Below, in pieces: positions 38,932 to 51,084 of a stretch of 64,000 nucleotides of DNA (position 1 is the stretch's first letter; each line of letters begins with the position of its first letter). Location of the stretch: positions 3,501,963 to 3,565,962 of the forward strand of contig PTFA01000005.1 in the NCBI GenBank assembly GCA_003342895.1, read 5' to 3'. A model generated the notes under the pieces. That model did no database searches, was not told the origin of the DNA, and was given only the letters and a program-made list of their open reading frames with translations. Source of the DNA: Casuarius casuarius (taxonomy: Eukaryota; Chordata; Aves; Casuariiformes; Casuariidae). The position numbers and the translations under genes are program-made.

Positions 38932-39046
38932 ATGAAACGCTCTTGGAACAGCATAGATACACTATGTGCTATAAGCAGGACTAAAAATACATCTGACAGA
39001 AAACCTAACGATGTTGAGTGTCATCCTCAAGCTCATAGAGCTGCTG
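38932..39046 (+). CDS. FGD4: Proposed first coding exon of a long FGD4 isoform
   Basis: An ATG at 38932 with A at -3 opens 38 codons plus one base. They begin MKRSWNSIDTLC and end PQAHRAA, followed by the donor CTG|GTGAGG at 39046/39047. The donor is phase 1, exactly what the next exon at 44152 requires, and the join gives a Gly codon. The peptide is polar and basic with two Cys before its last third, and it looks more like coding sequence than its surroundings. Upstream the frame stays open, but the residues look random. A pyrimidine tract and AG at 38841-38852 could be an acceptor, making the exon 38853-39046 with a short 5' untranslated part; otherwise a promoter lies just upstream. A phase match alone has a one-in-three chance, and I do not recognise the peptide from a known FGD4 isoform. 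This remains an inference. Confidence 0.45.
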
Positions 39047-40805
39047 GTGAGGATCTGTCCCATGCTAAAAAAATTAGTTTTACCTTTTGTGAATGTAAAC
39101 AAGCCACTTTTTCATGCTATTGGCATTCCAATCTGGCTGATTGTCTAAATCATCATGGCTCCAAGTTATTCCTAATTAAAATGTTCTGAAAAATTAGATA
39201 ATGCATCTCAGCTTTTAGCATCTGCTAGCTTCAAACATCTCCTAATTTTCATGTAGATGATAAGCAAAACAATTATGTGCTTACCAAATTTACAGTGTTT
39301 ATTTTCTTTTCTGTTAGTTAATTATTACCTCCTCTTTCTCTCTTACATTCTTGCATCCTCCAGTTTAAATTTTTTAAAACTTTACCTTCCTTTCTCTCCC
39401 TTTCAGTGAATTTTAATCATTCCAAATTATAAGAGGTGGTATTAATCATATACTAGTGAACACAGAAGCTGACTAGTAGTATTTTGTAGCTCATTGCAGT
39501 TCTGCGTTAAAGTAAAATCAGTTTTATAATGTGTAAGAAAAGAATTGAAGTCATAAACAAGTTTTTCTTTAATTAGATCAGAAACAATTACAATGGGAAT
39601 CTATTTCAGCCCAGTAGAAGCTGCAGGTTTTTACAGCCTGTCTGGCTTTTTGCATATGCAATAAGATTTCGAGTAATACTTGCTGGGCAGCATTTGAATT
39701 TCTAAAAAGTAGACTGTATTACTGATTACTTAAATGGATAACATTAAGCAGCCTTATTGAAATGCATGCCACTGAGTGTGGAGCAAGTATCTGGCTTTTT
39801 GTAATGTACTGAAAATTATGCATGTTGGGCTTTACTTGTAATACAGTTGCAAGTTGTAGTGTTACTAGATACAAATCTGTAGTGAAAATTCTTGCATTAC
39901 TGCCACAATTTTCTTGTCTACATCATCTGGAAGGTAGTATCTTTCACTGGCTGGAAATCAAGGCTTACATTTCCAGGGATGCTAATTTATGCTTTTTATC
40001 AAGAGAACTTGACTACTCAATATTGTATAAGAGTACGGTATAGCTATATTTCCTTTGCCTCTTTCCATTCCAGCTTTACATCTAATGAAAGCTGAACATA
40101 ACTTGTTCATCTTTATGTGCCTCTGTTATTCTTTGTAACAGGTGCCTTGAGGATGTAGCTTGATTAACGGAGTTACTAGTTTGAAATGTAGATTAAATGT
40201 CTGTAATGTCTTCAGCCTCCAGCAAATGTGGCTTCCAGATAGGATGAATAATTTGTATAATGGCTTGTACAACAGTGATAAATTTGAAAACCGCTCTTCC
40301 CCCCCTGTTTTGTTGAATTATTATGCGTGTTAAACTCCGAGTACGGGTTAGGTCAGAATGCCTCTTGGAGCTTTCATTTTATGTAAGCAGTTGCAAAAGA
40401 TCCCACTGCAAAGAGGCAATTTTTTTTGTTGCTTGTATTACCGTGGAGACACTTACAACATGGCTTTTGGCCACTGAGTGCAGCTGGTACTCTGTCCATC
40501 TAGCAGAGGGGGAACACAGGAAAAATCTATTCTTAAAGCAGCCTAATGTTTTTGCATTAAATATCTGTTTTCAGGCCCTTGCCAGCCTTTGTATTAAAGC
40601 TGGATTTTTTTGTATGTTAACCAGGTACAACCCACGTTTGAATACTTGAGGGACCAAGGTTGCATTTAAGTATTTGCTTTAAGCTGATCTGGGTAAAGGT
40701 GGCTACTGAGAGGAGCTGGATTGCTCCCTGCCAGCCCTACTCCTGACTTGTCCCTTGTGCCGGCCGTCGTGCTGGAGCGGCCCAGAGCTCGGAGGGTTTG
40801 TTGAA
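39047..40805 (+). other. Intron 5' part (if the exon at 38.9 kb is real)
   Basis: AT-rich and free of recognisable exons. The last 130 bases before the LTR (from about 40,690) are GC-richer, including GCCGGCCGTCGTG. Confidence 0.5.
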
Positions 40806-40885
40806 CTGGTGTTGTCCGAAAAGCGGATTTGTTGCCCGGTGTGCAGTAAGCCAATAATTACACACTCAGGAGAGACATTTGCTTN

Positions 40886-40891
40886 TTTATT
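40886..40891 (-). terminator. LTR polyadenylation signal AATAAA
   Basis: AATAAA on the minus strand lies about 75 bases below the TATA box and about 76 bases from the LTR end, as expected for an R-region signal. A single N sits directly beside it at 40885. Confidence 0.55.
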
Positions 40892-40963
40892 TCAGAGTTG
40901 CGCAAGCCTGGGTGCTCGGTGGTTTCCCACAAATCAAGCACACCCCTCCAACTTTTCAAGTAG

Positions 40964-41016
40964 CATTTATACAAACAAATTGCCAGGTTTGCAATTTTCC
41001 CTTTTACGCTGATTGG
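40964..41016 (-). promoter_or_regulatory. LTR promoter: CCAAT and TATA boxes
   Basis: On the minus strand ACCAATCAG (CCAAT at 41016-41012) precedes TATAAATG (40971-40964) by roughly 40 bases, a normal spacing for an LTR promoter. Transcription would run leftward, antisense to FGD4. Confidence 0.6.
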
Positions 41017-41613
41017 TTAGTGATTTCTTCATTCCCTGGGTCCCACTCCTGTCTCTCAAGGTCCTGATGAGGAGGAGATAGTAATTCCAGCAATTAACAC
41101 TGCCCCAGCAGGGACAGTAGGTGTTATCTCCCCAAGGTCCAGACAAAGGGAATATAATCTGGACCCCGAGATAGTCCAGACCCCTTAATTAACATTGTTT
41201 CATCAGCGAGAGGAGGCTTTGTTTCCCAAGGTCCTGGTGCCCAAGCAGGCCTTATTTCAAAGCCTTGATATCCTCCCTTTCGGAGTGTGGGGTACAGGAA
41301 TGCAGACTGCTTGTAACTCCCTTATCTTTCCAGCCTGCAGCAGCCCTGTGGCCCTTTCTCACTGAACTAGGAGTGCGGCCTAAGGCTTCAGCAAATTTAG
41401 CTACTCATGCTAAGCAAGTTTTATCTAAGTGACTACCTCTAGACAGCTTCAGTTCAATAATTTACAGTTCAAGTCTTCAGTTAAGGATTAGCAGTTCTAG
41501 GATGCCCTTGATTAAAGAATGCTTCTTTTTTAGAAAATAGAGATAGAAGTTATCCTAATCTACCTAGTTCAAACATTCATTCTGAGCTTCCCAGGGTTGT
41601 CTTGTAACACTGG

Positions 41614-44151
41614 TCTGCTTAAAATCTAATCTGGCTTGAAAACAGGGTTTTCAGCAGCTCAGCTCACTGTGTGTTTGAACAAATGCTAGCGCTAGCACTA
41701 GCACTAGTACAAGGGTAGTGGGAAGGTGAAGCTGGAATAGGCAGAGACAAGGTGGGAGGAGGAGCAGCAGGCGATAGACCTGCCCTGTTCAGCAGCAGCC
41801 CCAAATCTGTGTTGGCTTGAAGCAAACAGGGGTCATAACCTTAAACAGGAGAAAGTGTGTTGATAAAGTTATGTGTGTAAAATACCTTACTATGTCGATG
41901 TTGACTGTGCCTTATTTTCTTAGGGAATCCTTTTCATAGAGAATAACCTATCATTTTGATGGAGATTTCCAGGCTTGGTCTGAACAGTTGACAGCAGTGA
42001 CACCCCTTATTGGGTTGCAGCTGTAGAGCTGGAGATCTTTAAGATGTGTATTAACTGTCAAATCTGCGGTCAAAATAGTTTTCAGAAAGCTCTTAGGTAA
42101 GCCTGCGCTTTTATACCTTTGCGATGGAAGTGGAAGCGTGATCGTGGTGTGGATTTCTAATCTATATTTAAATCCCTGCCTGACTTGTGTGACCCTTTGA
42201 TCCCGTCAGGAGCTGTTGTTTCTTAAAATTGCTTCTGAGTTGGAAATTCCCAAACCAAAATATGAACTGTTACGATACAGCGTGGGGGAAGGGGAAATGC
42301 AGCCTGTCAGCTCTTTGAGGGAGATGGGGACAATTTGCTAGGACAACCCTCCGTGCCATCGCCTTGGCCTGTCTGAGAGCTTTCAGTACTCCCATCTCGG
42401 TAGAAAAGGCAGAGCTGGCGTTTCAGGCTCGTTCTTACGTCCTTGGGAACAGTCTGGGACAGAGCTCCCGCTGCCGTGGTACGAGCCAGCTTTTTGCGTA
42501 GGGGTGACATCCAAGCAAATTAAGTGGAAGAATTTCTACTTAAGNTCCCAAATGTCTGAGAAGCTTCTTTACATGGCAGGCATCATTAAATCAGTGGCAT
42601 CGCTCTGGGCCTCGCCACCTTTACGGTCTTGGAAGCTCCCCTGTTAATTGAGTGAAAGAGAAGAGGGGACGATGGGATCCTGCGGTCTCGGGGGTCCTGC
42701 GCGCCCTGTGCTCTGGGTGCTGGCACCACGGGAGGGTGGCGTTGACCGCGGCGTGGAACGATGCAAGGCTCCCTGTTTGCCGAGGCAGCTCCTTAATGCT
42801 GGGCTCCCTCAATGTTCAAAAGAAAAAAATAACCTCCTAAGAAATAAAGCATGAATACTTGAAAATATTGTTGGAAGCCACAAAGTGTTGAAGGGGTTTT
42901 AAACAGTGTTAAGCAATAGCTTTCTCTCTCTCTGTTTCTCTGCTGCTGTTACAGGAATAGGCTAGGTCATTGTTAGGAATGGCTTGATATAATGGATTTT
43001 GCCTTGGGATAGAAAGATGGATTAGATTAGAGCTTCCAAGCTGTGCAGCCCAGTTGTTCAGAAGACATCAGGGGATCGTCCTGTGAAATGGCTGACTGGG
43101 TTTTGGATTTGCTTTTTTGAAAACAACAACAACAAAAAAACCCACTTATGCTTGCATTTCTACCAGTGGAAGCAAAAACTAGGAAAAATGATGGCAAATA
43201 AAGATAACAAATTTAAGTGTTCAAACTCTCCCCTAAATTTTATTTGGTTATGTATGTAAATCATTATGACAACACTGCAATAAATGATAGATGGATATTC
43301 TTCGCTTCCCTTGCTCCTTCCTGCAAAAGAAGTTGTAGGAATTTTTGATTTGGAGATGGAAAAATACTGACTTAACTGAGATCTCAAGGTCCTTCATAGC
43401 ATTATTTGCTTTAACTCTTCGATTATGTTCACAGAACCAATTACTTCTACACTCCCCAAAGCGGTTGCATACAGATTAGTTTTTTGTGACTGCATTGTAA
43501 CGATAGATGCTTCTGAAGCAGTTTCTTTTTAGGGGGGTATATTTTGGTTCATTTTTTCATCAGTTTCTAAAGGAAAAAACAGCATATTGATCTCTTAATT
43601 ACAATATATTGCATCCTGCCAGGAAGAAATGTAATAGAAGTGTCAGCTTGCTTTGCGCTTTTCTCTCTTTTTTAGTACTTTACAATAGGAGCTCTTTCCT
43701 CTCAGATCGAAGTATATTTAGCTAATTTTGAATGCTACTTTCCATAATAAAAGAAACATTTTTGAATGTGTGACTTTTTTGTGAACACTTTGGATGCACA
43801 AATAGAATGGCTGAACAAGAATGCTCTTTTTTATAGTTTTGTTGAGCGAACACATTGACAATTCAGATAAGAAAAAGTCTAGTAAAGATTGTGGTCTTCC
43901 TGTGGGAGAGCCTAGGCTAATCATAGTGGAAATCTTTCTTTTTTTTATATCCAGCTCTTCACAATTTAAGCAATATAACAAATTCTAGTGAAAGGCAAAG
44001 CATGTTTTAGGATGAGACACTGTTCAAGGTGAAGGCAAGTATTCTAAATTCTCTGAAGTGTTAGCACTTAACAGGTATACTTATAATCATTCTACCTTTT
44101 ATTTAATCCTGTTTGTAACTCTTGATTTTTTTGTACATACTTGTTTTTCAG
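41614..44151 (+). other. Intron 3' part, with CpG-richer patch at 42.3-42.8 kb
   Basis: No exon was recognised. From about 42,340 to 42,790 CpGs are frequent (over two dozen by hand count), with GC-rich clusters such as GCGCGCC and GACCGCGGCG, 1.4 kb upstream of the exon at 44152. It could be an alternative promoter. A short repeat of CTAGCA/GCTAGC motifs is at 41,685-41,710. Confidence 0.45.
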
Positions 44152-44316
44152 GCAGCAGCATCTGTCCAAAGTTATTAATATCGTCTCAGTCTTGTCCAGC
44201 GAGTGCCACAACCAGGCTACTTGAGCGGAATGTACACAATGAAGCGGCTCAGGGAATAAATGGAAGTGTGCCAGTCAAACAGGCCCCACGTACAGCTTCA
44301 AATCCAAAGCCACAAG
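44152..44316 (+). CDS. FGD4: FGD4 exon, N-terminal extension (phase 1/1)
   Basis: The acceptor is a T-rich tract ending TTTTTCAG at 44151 and the donor is CACAAG|GTAAGT after 44316, a near-consensus site. The 165-bp exon encodes 55 residues, running from SSICPKLL through TTRLLERNVHNEAAQG to TASNPKPQ. They are rich in Ser, Ala and Pro and likely disordered. It splices in frame to the VPPKPIH segment of the next exon, building a proline-rich stretch of the type that can bind SH3 domains (inference). Because both ends are phase 1, skipping it keeps the frame. It lies upstream of the standard frabin start, so it codes only in a long isoform and would be 5' untranslated sequence otherwise. There is no in-frame ATG inside the exon, so an upstream coding exon is needed for translation. 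Supported by splice sites, phase and open frame; not checked against a transcript. Confidence 0.78.
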
Positions 44317-47300
44317 GTAAGTAGTCTCAAATACATCGGTTAGGTAAGTTGCTTTTCAGCTTATGCTTCAAGGCAATTGCTAAAACAAAGTAGAGCACCT
44401 TGAAAAAACTATACCTCTCAGAGAGAAAAGATAAAGAAGATAAATAGGTTTCTTACCTACAGGTTGAGATTATGTATCTAAACCTCAAACCATCTTTTTG
44501 TGTGGCCTTCTCAGTAATGTTGATGATCCTGCTGAGGCTGGACAGAAGCAGAAGTCAGCGTTTTCTGGAAATCTTGAATTCAAAGAGGACCTGGGCTTCA
44601 TGTCTGTCCATCCAAGAACCTACTGTTTGGAATGACGTAAATAGGAACTTCGTTCATCTCAACAGAAAAAAGAATGAGTTTTGAAGACTGTTATCATCCT
44701 GTTCAATAAATTAGTTTGTGAGACATACTGGTGATATGATAGAAACTAGGATCACTGTTGCCTGTAGTGAATTTAATGATCTGTGTATCAATCCATGGAG
44801 AGCTGCGTCCTGAAGAATTTTGCATCAGTGCTGAATTCATCTTAGAATTAAGGGGGAAAGGAATTTGTTGGGGTTCCAAGAAAGCTTAGTTTATTTAGAG
44901 AGTTTAAGAACAAAATAAAGCTGTATTTTTTTGTTTTTTTTTTTGTCTAGAACTTCTGGTAAAACATCGTAGTTTAGTGAACCATACTGGCTGCCATATG
45001 TAAACATCACTCATCTGAGTGGCCTTTCTGCAGCAGTTCCTGGGGCTCTGAAAAACATTCTCTGAAGCCAGATTAACAAAAGAACAGATGTTGTTCCCAA
45101 GAAAAATATTTTAGAAATCTGTTAATGGATAAAGAGAATGGGCAATCAATAAAAAGATTTAAACCTTTCAAAAGCAAAACCAGCCTGCTTATTGTAATTA
45201 TAGCTGTTAGATAAATTAGGAGTTGGATAACATTGAACCACATTCATTCAAGTAGTTATGCAGCTGCTGTTGCTCTTTCCTAGCCATGATTTCTATGTTT
45301 ATCTCAAAAGTGCTTGCTCCAAAAAGTGGCATAGCCAGGAATAATGTTGTAGTCTAAGAAATGCAGCTGTGCAGATTACATGCAATAACACTGTTGTAAA
45401 TAGTATTTTGTGCATGCTCTGTTCATGAGCCTGCCTGTGTCTTTCTCCATCTATTCCTCTTAAATATATGTGTCATATCAAAGTTATAAAGCATACTTTT
45501 TTTGGCTTTCTTTGTTCAAAAGAAACAAAGCAAAACAGAATGAAGGAGATGAGTATTTGGGAGTCCGAATGATCCCAGCAAAATAAATTACTTTAGTTTA
45601 TTGATTTAAACGTGGTCGTTAAACTTTTTTTAGCAGCTTTTAGTGTACATGTAAAGAACAATTTTTGTTTGATAGTAGTAGGATTGTTTTTTCCAAGTTG
45701 TTGCTCTAGCCATGCAAATACTGAATGTCCTTTTGTAATGAAAGAAAGTAAGATCACAAACCTGAATCGTAATGCCAGTGTGTTTGGTTTTTGATGAATT
45801 AACTACCAAATGACCTTCATCTAACTTACCAGAATGTATACAGTTCAAATTGAGAGATATGAAGTGGGGTAAGTCTATTTTTAGTAAGCTTAGCTTTAAA
45901 ATACAATAAAAATGTCCAAAAATCTTGCACTCGAAGTGAACCGTGGGCTCTGAACCTGTTTTGTTCTGTACTTAGTCTCCAAGAAGTAGTTTATGTTTTT
46001 GGAACCTAATCACTCAGGGCAGCCAGATTGAGTGAATAAATTTCTGCGTAGCATCCAATATAAAATTCTTTCCCCTCAATTTCATTTTTTTCCTGGCATT
46101 TCAAGGAGAAAGCAAACTATCCGTCTGATATACTGAAAGTAAAAGAGCAGTTTTTGTTCCCCAGTAATTCCTTCCATCAACAATTTAGCAATTCATATGT
46201 CAGAATTCTGTGTCACGTGTAGTTTGATTCATGAAAGTCTTTGCAATTTTGGAATAAAGCCTGAAACTGACTGCAAGCCAGCGAGGGAGTTAAGCAGGAC
46301 AATCTGGCCTGCAGAGAAAGCAGGCAGTCACAGTCTGTACCAGCTGTGAGGGACAGTGCTTTGCCTTTGTGTTAATACAGTGTGTGCTCTAACAAAGTGG
46401 AGTAATCCAGATTGGAGGCACTCGGTGGAAATAGCAAAATGCGCTAATGAGTTGCAAATCAAATATGATGCTCAAGAGATGGAGCAAATTGTTAGATAAT
46501 TTGGAATTTGTTCTTACCTACAAATATTTGGGCAGTGATCTGGGCCTAGCACTAACAGAGTGCATGCAGAGTGACATGAAAAAATTGACTGGTTTTTTTT
46601 TTAGGTTCTGCTTCTCCCTGTCCTTTGAACTGAGTTAACTGTTGCATGAATTTTATATAATGCCTAATTATTAAACATGAGGCATGGAAATTTGTAGAGC
46701 AGTGACAGTGGACTAGGAACACTGGTGCAATATAGAGCACTGACCTCAGCTGTGTTTGACCTGTGGACTAGGAACACTGGTGCAATATAGAGCACTGACC
46801 TCAGCTGTGTTTGACCTTAATGAGATTCTGGAATGAAACTTTGCTGCTTTGAGAAAGCATTGACATTTCAACATTTTTACCCTCCTACAAAAATAGTGCC
46901 ATGGAAATCTTTTGAAGTTTTCTTTAGAAAGAGCTTCCCTTTACCAAAATAGCCAGCAAAGTTTCTTGTCTGTGTATCAGTCTTGACTGTACATATCAGT
47001 TGCTCATGTAGACTTTCCTAATGAGTGCTTAGGACTACTTGTGAATCTCCTGCTGTTGCTGAAGAGGCATCCTTGATTGGGTTGGAGATGGCGTTCCACC
47101 CTCGAAGATGGCCAGGCTTCAGTCTGTGCTACTGTGAGCTGGCATGGACCCCAAGCATTCAACACTCAGTCAGCTACAACTGAATGCTCAAGTAGCATCA
47201 GGCCTGTTCTCCTTTTTCTGTTAACTATAGTTTAGTCGATGACTTTGTAAGTATTCAGTGGCTTGGGCCCAGAACAGCTGAAAGACATCTTTAAAGGCCT

Positions 47301-50300
47301 GGGATGTTGACTGATGTTGACTGTGCTTCTCTAGCGAAATGAGACTTTTGCAGTTAAAGTTGAATTGAACTAAAACTGAGGGTTATTTCTAGCTACTCTC
47401 CTCCAACTGTATGGTACTTTAAGAAACCCATAGCAATGTCTCTTTTATCAACAAAATTGCTAAAGCCCAGACATTATCTTCAGAAGGAGTAGGGATGAGA
47501 GAACAAAAAGCATACTTGATAATTATTGGTGTTATCTCTTCATGTATTATTGAAAGACACTTGTTTTGATGTGATATAAAAAATGGAAATATTCATTTTG
47601 AAAAAAGAGAAGATGACTTTTTCTCCTTTTGCTGAGTCCAAGTTACTTGTTATTTTGTGCTGTTCTTGCTAGTATAAATCTTGGGTATCTGTCCAGCTGT
47701 GCTCATTTGATCTTCCTGAAGGTGATGGAGCATGTAAGGAGATGATGAAGGATGACTCAGGCAAGGGAGCTTTAGTTGCTGACTGCAGGAACTTTTGTAT
47801 TTTCATTGAATCAAAATGTAGCAGAATTTTTACCAGCAGGAGTTAAACGGGTAGAGGGGGAATCAGTTCATTAAACTTCAAGAGCAGTGATAAAAGACCT
47901 TTGCTAGTATGCCTTGGACTCATTAGTGGTCGTTGCACCTATTTTATCTGCTTGTAGCATTATCTCCCATTTTCTTTTGCTTCTATAAAGTTGAATGCAC
48001 AGCTATAGGCTACAGCTTAAATTCTGATTGTATGTTTTGGCTAGCAATATACAATAGCAGTTATCCAGTTACCTGAGTATTCTGAGGGTTTTTCTTTGGG
48101 CAGCATATGCAGTTCATATCTTCTAATGTAGTCACAATTCTACAGTATAGAAACAAGAGTATTTATTGAGTTGAACAGAGCTCTGTATTGTGCAGTATAT
48201 AACAATGGGCCAGTCTTCCCATTTTTTCTTTAAGAACTTTGCTGTGTGCACATCAAAAAATAATCTGATTAAAATGAAACACTTCAAAAGTACACTGAGG
48301 GAAGAATTAATGGAATTTGTTTTCCATAATCCCTACTAACAAGGCCGACCTTACAGGAAGGTTTGCAGGCTGTTTTATACTGCTGGTTCTTTCCTTTTCA
48401 TGGATCTTGTGACTGCCCTTTTCCCATTGTGCTGTTTCTAAAGCTTCCAGTAGCCACCAGAGCACCTGATTAGGGGAAATGCTGCCTCTTAGATGCTAAT
48501 GAAACTAGTTTGCAGTAATGAATTGGTGTAGCTGTTTGGTTTGTGGTTCTCCTCTGAAGACACTACAGAGATTTTGAACACATTGGGGTTGTCTAGTTTG
48601 ACGGGAGGTTCCTGGTGCTGGTACTTGCCCTACTGAAATGCTGCTATGGCGCTTTTATTTTATTTTTTTCTTTAAACCACTGCAAAAGTGTGACACCTCC
48701 ACAGAATGTCCTAGATTTGATTTTTGTCCCAGAAGGCTCCAGTATAAATAGCTTCCAGCTAACTATTTTGCTTTATCAGCAGACATTAACTCCCTCAAGT
48801 TTAATAGTTTTAATATATCCTTGTGTGGATATTAACTTTTCATGAAATGTACAAAAGAGAATTCACCGGGCCATAAGTTGCACAAAGTGTATTGCAAGAG
48901 CAAGAAGTGTTTCTATAAGCCAGCTTAACGCTGGACAGTAAATCCATGCCGTGTCCTCTTTCCTTTCTATCTCCTCCCCTAGGGAAATTGCAATGCCCAC
49001 GCTCAATTATGTGTCCTGCTTTTTCCCAGCCCGCTTGTCTCACATTTTTCAGCTGTTTCATCGCCTTTGTCAGTGCAGTAAGCTATTCAGCTCTTCGACA
49101 ATTATCTGATGCTCGTTGGCCTAAATCTGCCAGGCCTTCTCAAAACTCCCTGAGAAGACAGAAAATAGGGGAACCTGCTCCACAGCACTACAAACGTGGA
49201 TGAGCAAATGTATGCAGCTTCTCAAGAAAGACTTCAGTTAGTTCATATACACAGATAGTTACACAGTTTGCCTTCTGCTCGTTTCAGGATTGATTGTAAC
49301 CATTTGAAAATGATAGTGTTTTAAGTTGTCCTTTCTGTGCTGTATCCTTCCACAAACTTCCTTTTTTGCTTAAGCTATTCCTAATCATAGATATGTTAGT
49401 AAATATAAATAAAGCTCGAAAGGACAAAAGATGTATGTATACCCAGTAAAAGTCCCCGATCTACCTTAATTCTTTTCCTTCTCCCTCCGTTTTTTATTTC
49501 ATTTTTCATTATTTGTAGTTGATGTGATTGAAGTCTTAGGCATTTTGTGGTAAATTCATATCTTCATAGCATCCCTCATAGTACTTTTCGGACTACAACT
49601 GACACTACAGTCCCTCTGACGTGCAATTTGGCTATTGGAAGCAGAGTTAAATATTGCCTACTATAAATGTAATGCAACGCAGAGATGGAAAGTTATCCTG
49701 TATCAGCTCCTTCTTCAGATCTATAATATTCTATGACAGTATATTTGCAAGAATTTTTTCAACATGATTTTCAAATGTTGGTTGATAGGATTTAAGCTAA
49801 TTTCTGTGGTGCACAGGTTTTCCAGGTTAAGTCACTAAACTATTCTGGAGTCAAAGATGCTATGAACATGGCTTTTACCTATCCATGGATTGTATATCCA
49901 ATACTAGCGCTTATTCTTCTGCCGCATGGGATGCACATACTTCTTAATGCCAGCTCCTGTCCTTCTTTCCTTAATGATTGCTCCCTAGCGAGTCTTGTGT
50001 ACTTGATTAAAGGCCAATATCCGTGGTACACCCGAATATGGTGCCTGTGGGGCAGTGACCTAGGTCATGAAGGGGTCGGTTTCACTGGCAGGGAATTCTC
50101 TACTCCTGACAATTTATCCATTCCTTTTATTAAAGGACAAATGCAGTCTCTATTTTTTCACTTCCGTATCAAACATTTTCACTTCTCCCCACATTTTTGG
50201 GGAGTGTCGGGGGACTGAGAAGGATTGTGTTTTGGGACATAAGGACTTTTTTTGTCTCTCCTCTTAATGCAGCAGGAGGTGTGCTGCTCGGGCAGGATAG

Positions 50301-51084
50301 TGGAACATATTTGGGTCCACTCTGAAGTGCTTTTACTTCTGACAAGTGCTGCAGGGTAGTCTCTTAAAGGGATAAAAGTTAATTAAAAAATCATTGACAC
50401 CTATGACTTTAGTTGCTGTATGTTTCATCTCGTCTTTTGGCTTCTGGTCATTGCTGTATTAAACACTGGCTGATTATTGACAATCTAGTAAGAAGGGCAG
50501 ATGGTAGGGATGGGGAATAAAGAGAAGAATACAAAATATTTATTTTGGGTCAGATTTTCAGCAGTTTATATAGACACAGGTTCAGTGAGTAAATAAAGCT
50601 AAAAATTGAAGCTAAATATCTTCCACTGGCTGTTTTTGAAGTAGTTGAGGAGAAGGGAGAACACCAGAGTTTTGGGTCAGCACTTTGTCTCCCTTGGGGA
50701 AAGGCAGCTGAAGGGTTTTTGAGCTCCACAGCACAGCTAGACCCTCTGATTACTCAAATTCTTATTTAGGATAAAATCTGCAGTTATGGAGGCCACAAAT
50801 GGTGTTTACTATAGTACACTATATAAAACTACTNTTCTAGCTTGTTAAAATAGCACGTGGTTTGGCTTATATCCAAAAAAGGTAATAATAGGATGCCTGA
50901 TACCCTGCAGTAAATAGGAGCCTATAGGAAATCCCTATATTAATAAGGCAAATTTAAGGTTAAGTAAAGCAAAGAACCTCTTATTTTTAATTTCTGTGAT
51001 GAGTTCTTATGTGAAATTCTCATATATGGTCTGGCAGTTAGGAAAAGTTCATGAGTGATTGATTGCTGTTTTTGTTGTTTGCAG
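44317..51084 (+). other. FGD4 intron (6768 bp)
   Basis: GT-AG intron between phase-1 exon ends. Apart from the 55-bp duplication at 46.7 kb, I see only chance frames and a slightly GC-richer, pyrimidine-rich patch at 48.85-49.2 kb of unknown meaning. Confidence 0.75.
46708..46817 (+). repeat. 55-bp perfect tandem duplication
   Basis: A 55-bp unit beginning GTGGACTAGGAACACTGGTG and ending GCTGTGTTTGACCT occurs at 46708-46762 and 46763-46817 with no difference between copies. It lies within an FGD4 intron. Confidence 0.95.

Larger units (their letters stand above)
40810..41609 (-). mobile_element. Solo LTR of an endogenous retrovirus
   Basis: The 800-bp element starts TGTT and ends AACA on either strand, and is flanked by a 4-bp direct repeat CTGG (40806-40809 and 41610-41613), the length typical of gammaretrovirus-like (ERV1) insertions. 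Read on the minus strand it has a CCAAT box at 41016-41012, a TATAAATG box at 40971-40964 and the poly(A) signal AATAAA at 40891-40886, in the order and spacing of a U3-R-U5 structure. The U3 part carries AAGGTCC three times (near 41058, 41134 and 41228). No internal gag-pol-env sequence lies beside it, so it is a recombined solo LTR. It is antisense to FGD4, between the proposed first coding exon and the exon at 44152. The family was not matched to a library. Confidence 0.78.

Noticed and set aside
49862..50218. 118-codon open frame in an FGD4 intron
   Set aside because: It lies between two exons that already splice in phase, has no recognised domain, and shows no acceptor and donor pair that would keep the frame.
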